From the NCBI RefSeq assembly GCF_000516515.1, contig NZ_KI911784.1, forward strand, positions 3,132,881 through 3,196,880: a stretch of DNA of 64,000 nucleotides. Reading direction: 5' to 3'. The translations under genes were made by a program, and so were the position numbers. The notes under the pieces are model-generated. The model did not search any database. It was not told where the DNA came from and was given only the letters and a program-made list of their open reading frames with translations. Positions 16,456 to 24,867 of the stretch are shown piece after piece. The stretch comes from Chloroflexus sp. Y-396-1. Its GTDB lineage: Bacteria > Chloroflexota > Chloroflexia > Chloroflexales > Chloroflexaceae. Numbering within the stretch: the stretch's first letter is position 1; every line of letters starts with the position of its first letter.

Positions 16456-18393
16456 ATGGTAGCTCTACTTGAACGCATTAATGAAATTCTCTTCGCCGCA
16501 GTATTAATTGTCAGTTTTTCATTGCTCGCGTATGTTATTTTGCAAAATTGGCGTAGTGATATTGTGCGTGCGTTAGGGGTTTTACTGACGGGTGTCATTA
16601 TTGCTTACAGTGGTGATCTGTTACTCTCGCGTGCACAGCGTCCGGAAACCATCGAATTTCTAGGACGTGCGCAATGGTTAGGTATTGTGTTGGTACCGGC
16701 GGGCTATATTCATTTTGCCAATGCGTTGCTCTCATTCGGGAGTGCTAGTGCCCTGGCGCAGCGGTGGCGAAAGAGTGTATATGCTGCATACATTGCCAGT
16801 CTGGCGATCTTTCTGCTTGTTGTCCTTGGCACTAATCTCGTTATCCATACAGGTACTCCCAGCGGGCCGATTGCACGTTTCAAGGCCGGGCCAATCTTTT
16901 GGTTTTATGTGTTCTTTTTTGGCTTAGCTGCGCTTTCAGCGCTCATTGCAATTCTGATTGTGCGTCGTTCCGCCTTAACCCCTGCGCAACAACGGCGGTT
17001 GAATTATCTGGGTGCTACATTCGCAGCGCCGGGGATTGGTGTCTTTCCCTTCTTGTTAGTAGCATCACCGAATATGGTGCCACTCACGTTGATTCTGGCC
17101 TTGCAGGCAGTTGCCAGTATGATCGTCATCGTGATGGTTACGGTGATGACCTATTCGGTGGCATTCCAAGGGATGCTCATTCCCGAACGGCTCATCAAAC
17201 AAGATTTTGTTCGTTGGTGGTTGTACGGTCCTTTTGTTGGTATTTCCACGATTTTGTTTATTCAAGCTGTGCCTGTGATCGCGCAGTATCTGGGTTTGCC
17301 GCCAGAAACATTGATCACGTTTGGGGTCATGGTCATGACCGTGCTGATGCCCATTTTTGTTACACAGGTCAAGCCATATCTCGATGCCCTGATCTATCGC
17401 CAGGACCATTCTGAGATTGATTATCTGCGCAATTTGCCGCGCAATATGTTTACCCGCGCCGATCTCCGCGCCTTGCTGGAAAACTCATTGGTGGCCATTT
17501 GTAGTGCGTTGCAGGTACAGACCGGCTTTATTATCGCGCCGGGTGAAGATGGTTTTAGCGTGAAAGCGATTTGGGGATCTCGTCGTGTGATTCGACGTTT
17601 TGTCAATGAGCATCCAATCGTTGAGTTATTGCCGCAACTAGAGCGCATGCCCTACGACGCCAGCGCCAGCCTAGATAGCGGTTCTTTTGTGGTAGTGAAT
17701 ACGTTTTGCCTCTTACCATTGCGTAGTCCTGATGGCATCTTTCTCGGCGCGATTGGACTTGAAGCGACACCTGAGCATTTACAGCGGAATGGCGGGATGT
17801 CGGCTGAGATGCGACGGATGGTTACGGGTCTGGCGCACCAGATCGAGCTGGCGTTGACCACTGTGCAGATGCAACGACAAATCTTTGATGCACTGCGCGG
17901 TCTTGCGCCTGAGATGGAGTCATTGCAAAAACTGAGTTCGCGGCTAGAACAAGCAACACCGGCGACGTTGAGCAGTATCGAAGATGACATTGTGTTGCAT
18001 CCCGATTTTCCGCAGTTGGTGAAAGATGCGCTAAGCCAGTTGTGGGGCGGCCCAAAGCTGGCCGAGAGTCCGTTGCTTGGCCTGCGGATTGTACGACGTC
18101 TGCTGGCCGAACAGGGGGGAAGCCCAACACGGGCATTGCAGGCGGTATTACGCCAGGCAATCGCTAATTTGCGCCCCGATGATCAGATCGACCCGTCCGC
18201 TCAAGAGTGGTTGTTGTACAATTTGTTAGAGGGACGCTTTTTACGTCGCCAAACCGTGCGCGATGTTGCTCATCGGTTGGCTATGAGTGAATCGGATTTC
18301 TATCGTAAGCAACGGATTGCCATTGAAGAAGTGGCTCGGCAGATTGTGCTAATGGAAGAGCACGAATATGAAAATTCTTCTGGCCGAAGATGA
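16456..18393 (+). CDS. Membrane sensor: 7TM N-terminal region, GAF-like domain, C-terminal helical/HTH-like region
   Basis: A 645-residue protein. Residues ~1-330 contain about eight hydrophobic segments resembling the N-terminal 7TM region of some histidine kinases. Residues ~345-480 read as a GAF domain (LRALLENSLVAICSALQVQTGFIIAP onward). The C terminus has a possible helix-turn-helix (QTVRDVAHRLAMSESDFYRK). There is no HisKA or HATPase domain, so it is not itself a kinase. It overlaps the next receiver gene by 26 nt, suggesting the two act together. ATG 16456 is chosen; a TTG at 16444 is the alternative. The ligand is unknown. Confidence 0.7.
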   Translation: MVALLERINEILFAAVLIVSFSLLAYVILQNWRSDIVRALGVLLTGVIIAYSGDLLLSRAQRPETIEFLGRAQWLGIVLVPAGYIHFANALLSFGSASALAQRWRKSVYAAYIASLAIFLLVVLGTNLVIHTGTPSGPIARFKAGPIFWFYVFFFGLAALSALIAILIVRRSALTPAQQRRLNYLGATFAAPGIGVFPFLLVASPNMVPLTLILALQAVASMIVIVMVTVMTYSVAFQGMLIPERLIKQDFVRWWLYGPFVGISTILFIQAVPVIAQYLGLPPETLITFGVMVMTVLMPIFVTQVKPYLDALIYRQDHSEIDYLRNLPRNMFTRADLRALLENSLVAICSALQVQTGFIIAPGEDGFSVKAIWGSRRVIRRFVNEHPIVELLPQLERMPYDASASLDSGSFVVVNTFCLLPLRSPDGIFLGAIGLEATPEHLQRNGGMSAEMRRMVTGLAHQIELALTTVQMQRQIFDALRGLAPEMESLQKLSSRLEQATPATLSSIEDDIVLHPDFPQLVKDALSQLWGGPKLAESPLLGLRIVRRLLAEQGGSPTRALQAVLRQAIANLRPDDQIDPSAQEWLLYNLLEGRFLRRQTVRDVAHRLAMSESDFYRKQRIAIEEVARQIVLMEEHEYENSSGRR

Positions 18394-18739
18394 GCCTGAT
18401 CTGCAATTTATTATCGGTATGGCACTTGAAGGCGCAGATTACACTGTGGTTACGGCAAGTAATGGTCTGGAGGCGTTAAGGTTGCTTGAACGCGATTCGT
18501 TTGATCTCTTGTTAGTTGATGTCATGATGCCACAGATGAGTGGGCTAGAGTTGTGTCAACATCTGCGACACCATCCTGTTTGGCAGCATATCCCAATCAT
18601 TTTGTTGACTGCCAGTCCTTCGTTGGGATCGTTGCTGAAAGATTTGCCTCCTTCTGTCTGCGGCTGGATCGAGAAGCCGTTTAATGTTTTTGATCTGGTT
18701 GATCGTATTAAATCCATTTTTCCTGATCATCAGACGTAA
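18368..18739 (+). CDS. Single-domain response regulator
   Basis: CheY-like receiver of 123 residues. KILLAEDEPDLQF gives the acidic pocket, LLLVDVMMPQ gives phospho-acceptor Asp51, and the Lys is in GWIEKPFNVFDL. It starts inside the 3' end of the 7TM gene (26-nt overlap) and precedes the hybrid kinase by 26 nt, so it is the natural phosphorylation partner of that kinase (inference). Confidence 0.87.
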   Translation: MKILLAEDEPDLQFIIGMALEGADYTVVTASNGLEALRLLERDSFDLLLVDVMMPQMSGLELCQHLRHHPVWQHIPIILLTASPSLGSLLKDLPPSVCGWIEKPFNVFDLVDRIKSIFPDHQT

Positions 18740-18765
18740 CCTATTTCTGAACAGGTGTACGCATC

Positions 18766-21639
18766 GTGCATATCTCTGATCGAGCAATTTTACTGGCGAC
18801 ACTGTGCCGACAAATGTATCGGGCAACTGCTCGCGAGGAAGTATGGCAGGTTTTGCTCGAGGGGGTATGTAGTGTGGCCGCAGCCGATGTGGCTGTCCTG
18901 TATCAGTTGGATCCTGACGGGAATCAGTTATACCGGTTGCTAAGCTGTGGTGTTGCCCCTACTCCTGCTCAGATCACCATTCCACCCTATCTACTGCACG
19001 ACCTGCGTCTGCTCCGTCAGCCTCTCCAGTTTACCCCTGGTCAGCAATTGCCCCCCCTGGTGTTGGCACTGACCGAGGCTATCTGGGCGGACCATCCTCC
19101 AACGAGCGTCGTGGTCTTGCCGTTTCGTGAACAGGGGATTGTACAGGCGCTGTGCGTATGTGGTTGGTCGATTACGATAACCGATGAACACGTCGGCATT
19201 CTGCAATTTCTTGCCGATGATGCAATGTATGCGCACGCCATGTTGGCGCATGCCGGGCATACCGACTATGTGAATGGCATATCGCCCGAAGCAATGATCG
19301 ATCTGACATTGCTCTACACCCATACGCTTGATCAGTTGCTCGAAGCAGCTCTAGAACAATTAATTATCAGCGGTGGTGCGGCCGCAGGTGCAATATATCT
19401 CTGCAATGATGCAGCACATGAACTTCATCTGCAGGATGTCAAAACACATCCGAATGCAGCAGCCTTTGCTGCCATCCTGCGCCAACTGTGGCAGGCTGAT
19501 CTTGGGCGCCAGTGTCGGTATCTGGCCGATTCACTCCTTCGTTCAGGGCACGAGGTTGCCTATCAGGTACCTGATCCCTCACCTCCGCAGGAGCTTACGG
19601 CACTCCATACGTTTTTAAGGACATACGCAATCAATGGTGTGCTTTCAATCGCAATCCTGGTTGGTGGATGGCAGGCGGGTGTCATCCAGTTGGCACCATG
19701 GCCGGGTCGTGGCTTCAGCGAGCGACAATGGCAGTGGTTACGATTACTAGTGCGACAAATCGGTGTAGCTATTGAGCATTCGCGCTTGTTTGAGCAATTG
19801 CGTACTGAACTTGATCGTGCTCAGGCAGTTGTCGAAGCAACCAACGATGGGATTATCATGATTAGCCCCCAACGCAAGATTGTGATGGTCAACCGACGGG
19901 CTTGTTATTTTCTCGGCATTGCTGAGCACGATCTGAAAGGTCACTCGTATGACGATCTCTTGCTATTGTTCGGTCGGGTGTTTGCTAATCCTGCGCGCTT
20001 AACATTCTGGCTCAGTCAACTGCTCGGTTCAGAGACCGATCGGGCGCATGAGGAGTTTCAGGTTGTCTGGCCGAAGCCGCGCCGTTTACTATGCTTTTCA
20101 GCACCTGTGGTTGATCGACGAGAACAATATTTGGGGCGAATCCTGATCTTCCGTGATGTCACTCGTGAACGTGAAGTCGAACAGATGAAGAACGAATTTG
20201 TTTCCACAGTGTCGCACGAACTGCGGACACCGTTGATGAACGCACAGGGGTCGCTCCAGTTGGTACTCGGCGATCAGGAACGTGGCAAGCCTGGTCTCGT
20301 GCCGAATATGCCAGCTAAAGCCCGTGAGTTGTTACAGATTGCGTTGAATAATACCAACCGGTTGCTACGTCTGGTCAATGATATGCTGGATATTGCCAAA
20401 ATTGAACGCGGACAATTGCAATTGCAGCGTAAGCCGGTTGCGCCAGAAGAGATTTGCCGGAGCGCGGTTGATAACCTCTCTAGTGTCGCTCGTCAACATG
20501 ACATAACTATAGATGTCGAAATAGCGCCGAATCTGCCTTTGATTGACGTTGATCGTGACCGTATTGTGCAGGTGGTGGTTAATCTGCTTTCCAATGCGAT
20601 AAAGTTCTCTGCGTCAGGGCAGCGCGTGCTCTTGAGCGTCATTCCTGATCAGGCGATGGTGCGTTTCAGTGTCCGTGACTGGGGGCCAGGTATTTCGCGT
20701 TCCGATCAGGAGAAACTGTTTAAGAAGTTTCAGCAGCTTGATCAATCAATTAGCCGCCAGAAGGGTGGTTCGGGTCTGGGGCTGGCTATCTCTAGAGAAC
20801 TGGTAGAATTGCACGGTGGACGGATATGGGTCGAGAGTGAGGTTGGGCACGGCAGTACATTCCATTTTACGGTACCGCTGGCTAAAATACAGCGTCTGCC
20901 GGTATCGGGTCAGCCACCATTGGTGCTTGTGGGGGTCGATCAGCATCCACTGGCAACTGCGTTGCAGGCTGAATTAGCAACCATACCAGACTGGGAGATT
21001 GTATTACGACCGACCGCTGATCTGCTGACGATTTTGCCGGAGCGCCAGCCAGCAGTGGTCGTCCTGTCGCATCCTGAAAATGTGGATGAGTTATTGTTTC
21101 GGTTGCGTGCGATTCCGCTTTATCAGATGACACCAATGATCGTAATTGGTGATGAAGCAAAAGGGCGATTATCAAAGGATGTTCTGTTTCTGGCTGAGCC
21201 GATCTCAACCGGGCAGCTCATTGCTGCGGTGCGCGAGCAGATTGTCAGGCCAAAACCACTTATTATGGTCGTAGACGATGATCCAAATGTGCGCCTGACG
21301 TTAACGAAGATTCTCCAACGCAACGATTTTCGAGTGTTGTCCGCCAGCAGTGGCGAGGAGGCGCTGTCACTAGCAAATCATATTCGGCCACACGCGATCT
21401 TGTTGGATTTGCGCATGCCGGAGATTGATGGCTTCGAGGTGCTCCGTCGATTACGGGCAAACCCAGACACGGCTACGATTCCGGTTGTCGTTTTGACGGC
21501 CAATGATCTAGGGCATGATGCCCCTAGGCAGGCATCTGTACTAGGGGCAAACGGTTTTCTCGAGAAGCCTGTCTCGGCTGATCGGTTAATTGCTGCGCTG
21601 ACCTCCGTCATCGCCGGAAACGAGGGACACCATGGGTAA
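18766..21639 (+). CDS. Hybrid sensor histidine kinase (GAF-PAS-HisKA-HATPase-receiver)
   Basis: A 957-residue cytosolic-looking kinase. Two GAF-like regions span residues ~1-340 and a PAS domain ~350-465 (VVEATNDGIIMISPQRKI). HisKA has the phospho-accepting His484 in VSHELRTPL, HATPase has VVNLLSNAIKFS and RDWGPGIS. A degenerate receiver-like stretch (~705-820) is followed by an intact receiver with Asp881 (ILLDLRMPEIDG) and Lys in FLEKPVS. The GTG start at 18766 is the best fit. Its 3' end overlaps the next gene by 8 nt. The signal is unknown; GAF and PAS suggest small-molecule or redox input. Confidence 0.87.
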   Translation: MHISDRAILLATLCRQMYRATAREEVWQVLLEGVCSVAAADVAVLYQLDPDGNQLYRLLSCGVAPTPAQITIPPYLLHDLRLLRQPLQFTPGQQLPPLVLALTEAIWADHPPTSVVVLPFREQGIVQALCVCGWSITITDEHVGILQFLADDAMYAHAMLAHAGHTDYVNGISPEAMIDLTLLYTHTLDQLLEAALEQLIISGGAAAGAIYLCNDAAHELHLQDVKTHPNAAAFAAILRQLWQADLGRQCRYLADSLLRSGHEVAYQVPDPSPPQELTALHTFLRTYAINGVLSIAILVGGWQAGVIQLAPWPGRGFSERQWQWLRLLVRQIGVAIEHSRLFEQLRTELDRAQAVVEATNDGIIMISPQRKIVMVNRRACYFLGIAEHDLKGHSYDDLLLLFGRVFANPARLTFWLSQLLGSETDRAHEEFQVVWPKPRRLLCFSAPVVDRREQYLGRILIFRDVTREREVEQMKNEFVSTVSHELRTPLMNAQGSLQLVLGDQERGKPGLVPNMPAKARELLQIALNNTNRLLRLVNDMLDIAKIERGQLQLQRKPVAPEEICRSAVDNLSSVARQHDITIDVEIAPNLPLIDVDRDRIVQVVVNLLSNAIKFSASGQRVLLSVIPDQAMVRFSVRDWGPGISRSDQEKLFKKFQQLDQSISRQKGGSGLGLAISRELVELHGGRIWVESEVGHGSTFHFTVPLAKIQRLPVSGQPPLVLVGVDQHPLATALQAELATIPDWEIVLRPTADLLTILPERQPAVVVLSHPENVDELLFRLRAIPLYQMTPMIVIGDEAKGRLSKDVLFLAEPISTGQLIAAVREQIVRPKPLIMVVDDDPNVRLTLTKILQRNDFRVLSASSGEEALSLANHIRPHAILLDLRMPEIDGFEVLRRLRANPDTATIPVVVLTANDLGHDAPRQASVLGANGFLEKPVSADRLIAALTSVIAGNEGHHG

Positions 21640-23215
21640 GTTTTCACCAGAGGTTGAACAGTTTATTCACCAGCTCGTCTCACCGCTCACGACGATACAG
21701 AGTGCGGTCGATTTGCTCGCTCATCATTATGGTAATAGCCCGGATCAGCGGTTGAATAATTTAATCGCCGCGTTACAGCGTTCCAGTATACGTTTACGAC
21801 AGTTTGCGCAGAATCTGAACGGGCGAGTGCAGCAGGAAGGCGAGGAGATTGTGGTACGTCTCCCATTGACATTGTACCGTCAGGCCGATGCGACGGCCAC
21901 TACGCCAGCGACCCTACCGACCGCAGCGTTGGGCGCTGGCCAGGCAGTGCTGGTTGGCGAAGCTGTGCTCGATGAATTGGCCGGTGTATTGCAGACGGTT
22001 GGCTGGCAGGTGGAACGAGTGCGGTCGTGCGTCACAGCGCTTGATATGGCTCGGTATCGGCGGCCACGTCTGTTGGTATTTGCCGATGCGGAAGCAGATA
22101 TTGATCCGGTAGAGTGTGCTCAAATTGTACGCACCGATCCGGAAACGTGCGATGTTGTAGTAGCGCTGGCCGGTCATGGTCGCCCGTCACGCGACATTGC
22201 AGGCATTCCATGGCTTGATCTCCAGCAGCCAGTGCTCGAACAGATGTATCGTCTGCTGTATACGCACGTTCGCGCTGAACATGGATTGCCTCGTATCTTG
22301 CTGGTTGATGATGAACCGGACATTCGATTTATTCTTGGGCAACAGTTGATTAGCAATGGTTTTGTTATAGTCACTGCACCTGATGTCAGAACTGCGCTCC
22401 AATTGATCCGTGAGCAGTATTTTGATCTGATCATCCTTGATCGGCTCTTGCCTGATGGTGATGGGTTACAAGTCTTGCAAACGTTACGGGCAGCCTCGAC
22501 TGGGCGAATGATACCGGTGATCCTCCTCTCGGCGGTGAGTGCACTTGATGAACGGGTACGAAGTTTACAGCAAGGCGCCGATGACTACGTGGTGAAGCCG
22601 TGTAGTGTGACGGAATTAGCTGCCCGCATCCGTGCCATCTTGCAGCGGAGTGAACGTGAACGTAGTGTCAATCCGATTTCACACTTACCTGGCAATGCTG
22701 TCATTGAGCAGGTCATTCGCGAACGATTGATGAAACAAGAACCGTTTGCCGTTAGTTACATCGGTCTCAATAATTTTAAGGGGTATAATGATTACTATGG
22801 TTTTTTCAAAGGTGATGCTGTCATCTTGCATACTGCTCGTGTGTTGACCAAAGTAGTTCACTGGTATGGCGCATCAGGCGACTTTCTTGGTCACATTGGT
22901 GGTGATGATTTTGTTCTGGTGACAACCCTTGAACGGGCGCAGCAGATTGGGCAGGCTGTGATCGAGCAGTTTGATGCGACAATCCCATATTTCTATTCGG
23001 CAGAGGACCGCGCACGGGGCTACATCCAGGGTTTTGACCGGCAGGGGCAACCATGCCAGTTCCCGTTGTTGAGTCTCTCGATAGTAATTGTACCGGTGTC
23101 ACCCGCTCGCTACCAACAGCCTTATGAAATTGCAATGCGGGCAGTTGCCATCAAGCGCCAGTTGAAGTTGGAAAATGGGAGTTGTGTCATTGTCGATGAT
23201 GGAGAAAGAGGATAG
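21632..23215 (+). CDS. Receiver-GGDDF protein, possible diguanylate cyclase
   Basis: A 527-residue protein. The N terminus resembles a dimerisation helix lacking the phospho-His (FIHQLVSPLTTIQSAVDLLA), followed by a degenerate receiver-like region (~95-210). A full receiver follows with Asp270 (LIILDRLLPDGDG) and Lys in YVVKPCSV. The C-terminal ~180 residues form a GGDEF-type domain with GGDDF at 423-427. The Glu-to-Asp change at the fourth position is compatible with activity in some relatives but needs testing. The upstream block NNFKGYNDYYGFFKGD matches the usual DxxNDxxGHxxGD region only partly. Confidence 0.8.
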   Translation: MGKFSPEVEQFIHQLVSPLTTIQSAVDLLAHHYGNSPDQRLNNLIAALQRSSIRLRQFAQNLNGRVQQEGEEIVVRLPLTLYRQADATATTPATLPTAALGAGQAVLVGEAVLDELAGVLQTVGWQVERVRSCVTALDMARYRRPRLLVFADAEADIDPVECAQIVRTDPETCDVVVALAGHGRPSRDIAGIPWLDLQQPVLEQMYRLLYTHVRAEHGLPRILLVDDEPDIRFILGQQLISNGFVIVTAPDVRTALQLIREQYFDLIILDRLLPDGDGLQVLQTLRAASTGRMIPVILLSAVSALDERVRSLQQGADDYVVKPCSVTELAARIRAILQRSERERSVNPISHLPGNAVIEQVIRERLMKQEPFAVSYIGLNNFKGYNDYYGFFKGDAVILHTARVLTKVVHWYGASGDFLGHIGGDDFVLVTTLERAQQIGQAVIEQFDATIPYFYSAEDRARGYIQGFDRQGQPCQFPLLSLSIVIVPVSPARYQQPYEIAMRAVAIKRQLKLENGSCVIVDDGERG

Positions 23216-23217
23216 GT

Positions 23218-23811
23218 ATGCCTTCAGTGCCAGTACCGACGATTGTAGAACGAACGAGTCGTGGCGAGCGGAGTTGGGATATTTTTTCGCGCCTTCTGAA
23301 AGAACGAGTTATTCTGATCGGTGAACCGATCGACGATGAGCTGGCGTCTTCAGTCGTGGCTCAGTTATTAGTCTTGCAGCAGCAAGACCCTGAACGTGAC
23401 ATCTGGATGTATATCAATAGTCCCGGTGGTGTGATTCGCGCAGGGCTGGCGATCTACGATACGATGCAACTGGTAACACCCGATGTTTGTACGGTCTGTG
23501 TTGGACGAGCGGCTAGTATGGCGACGGTGCTCCTCTGCGCTGGAGCGAAGGGCAAGCGGTTTGCTTTGCCACACGCCACCATTCATTCCCATCCGGCAGG
23601 TGGTGGCGCCGAGGGTTATGCCCCTGACGTGCAGATTGCCGTTGAAGAGATGTTGCGGCTCCAGCGGTTGTTGCGGGAAATTATGGCAAAGCACTCCGGA
23701 CAGCCGGTTGAACGGCTAGAAGCCGATTTTAGCCGCGATTTCTTTATGACAGCGACGCAGGCCTTGGAATACGGGCTAATTGACGCTGTTTTGCCGCCGA
23801 ATCACGCTTGA
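23218..23811 (+). CDS. clpP: ATP-dependent Clp protease proteolytic subunit
   Basis: Serine protease subunit of 197 residues that forms the barrel of Clp complexes. The triad can be placed: Ser100 in GRAASMATV, His125 in ATIHSHPAGG, Asp174 in SRDFFM. Spacings of 25 and 49 match Escherichia coli ClpP (97/122/171). The His loop is unusual: HSHPAGG instead of IHQPLGG, one residue shorter after the His. It starts 2 nt after the GGDDF gene, so it appears cotranscribed with the signalling genes. Its 3' end overlaps the convergent hydrolase by 36 bp. It may be a secondary ClpP. Confidence 0.92.
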   Translation: MPSVPVPTIVERTSRGERSWDIFSRLLKERVILIGEPIDDELASSVVAQLLVLQQQDPERDIWMYINSPGGVIRAGLAIYDTMQLVTPDVCTVCVGRAASMATVLLCAGAKGKRFALPHATIHSHPAGGGAEGYAPDVQIAVEEMLRLQRLLREIMAKHSGQPVERLEADFSRDFFMTATQALEYGLIDAVLPPNHA

Positions 23812-24858
23812 GATCGCAAGGTGTTGATGTAGCCAATCAGCGGTGAGTCTGATACATGCCAGATCAATCGGCAGTGAAATATGGCTGGCAAATGGCAGCA
23901 AATGGTATTCAGCCCAGCCACGGGCCAGGTCGGCAATTTCGGCTGCGGCCTCTGGTGGCACAATGGCATCACGCCCGGCGTACACTAGGAGGGTTGGCGG
24001 TTTTTGCACCGCAAGCGCTTGAAGGCTACCGGGAACATCGAGTGCATCAAACAAATCCCAGGTGCTGATGGTGGCTCGAATGCCACTGGTCTGCCATGCC
24101 TTAATCACATGGTCGATAGCGCCATCACGGAAGAGGTGCAGCATTCGCCATTGAATGATTGCCAATGCCTCCCGTATCTGTACCTGCCGGTATGCATGAG
24201 CGTCGAGGCGCAGGCGTGGCGGTACTTCCCAGAGTGCTAACGCATCAACTCTGGCGCCATCGGCCACGGCGCGAGCCAGCACTGCGCCACCGAGGCTCAT
24301 GCCGATGGCGCCAACCCGCTCGTATCGCTGCTGGAGCCAACCAATCGGGTCGGCAACGCTATCAACCATCTGGGGGAAGGATTGGGGGCGCGGACTCTCG
24401 CCATGACCGTCGAGATCGATTAAGAGCACAGCCATACCGCGCTGTATCAGCATATCAACGAGACGCCAGGCGTAAAAGGTTTTGTCGCACCCGGAACCAT
24501 GCGTAACCAGGATTGCCGTCCTGGCGCCGCCGTGCGGCACAATATGAAGGGCAGGAACTGGCCCATGGCGCGCCGGCAGGTCGAGGCGAGTAATCAGCCG
24601 ATCTCGGTAATGCCCCGGTCGCAACTGTTGACGTGGATCAAGCTGACGTCGTCGCAGCGTTGCAAGCGCGAGCTGACCGATGAGCGCTGGTATCATGAGA
24701 ACCAGATGGGCCGACCAGCTCAGTGCTGGCTGGCTCCAGGTCAGTGTCATTAGTGGTAAGGCCAGGCGGTCACTCCAGCTCAGGCCGCGCAGACCACTCA
24801 GATGAGCGATAGCGTTATAGAATGTGATCAGACGCAACAATGTCGTAAGGAGACGCAC
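23776..24858 (-). CDS. Alpha/beta hydrolase with hydrophobic N terminus
   Basis: A 360-residue protein. Two hydrophobic segments in the first ~75 residues suggest membrane anchoring. The hydrolase core has the nucleophile elbow GMSLGGAVL, an oxyanion region VTHGSGCDKTF, an acid in YAGRDAIVP and His in FASHISLP. The substrate is not recognisable. The GTG start at 24858 has GAGG just upstream, and that ribosome site lies only a few nt from the divergent mnmE ATG at 24868. The 3' end overlaps clpP by 36 bp on the opposite strand. Confidence 0.78.
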   Translation of the reverse strand: MRLLTTLLRLITFYNAIAHLSGLRGLSWSDRLALPLMTLTWSQPALSWSAHLVLMIPALIGQLALATLRRRQLDPRQQLRPGHYRDRLITRLDLPARHGPVPALHIVPHGGARTAILVTHGSGCDKTFYAWRLVDMLIQRGMAVLLIDLDGHGESPRPQSFPQMVDSVADPIGWLQQRYERVGAIGMSLGGAVLARAVADGARVDALALWEVPPRLRLDAHAYRQVQIREALAIIQWRMLHLFRDGAIDHVIKAWQTSGIRATISTWDLFDALDVPGSLQALAVQKPPTLLVYAGRDAIVPPEAAAEIADLARGWAEYHLLPFASHISLPIDLACIRLTADWLHQHLAISSVIRRQNSVN

Positions 24859-24867
24859 AGAACCTCG

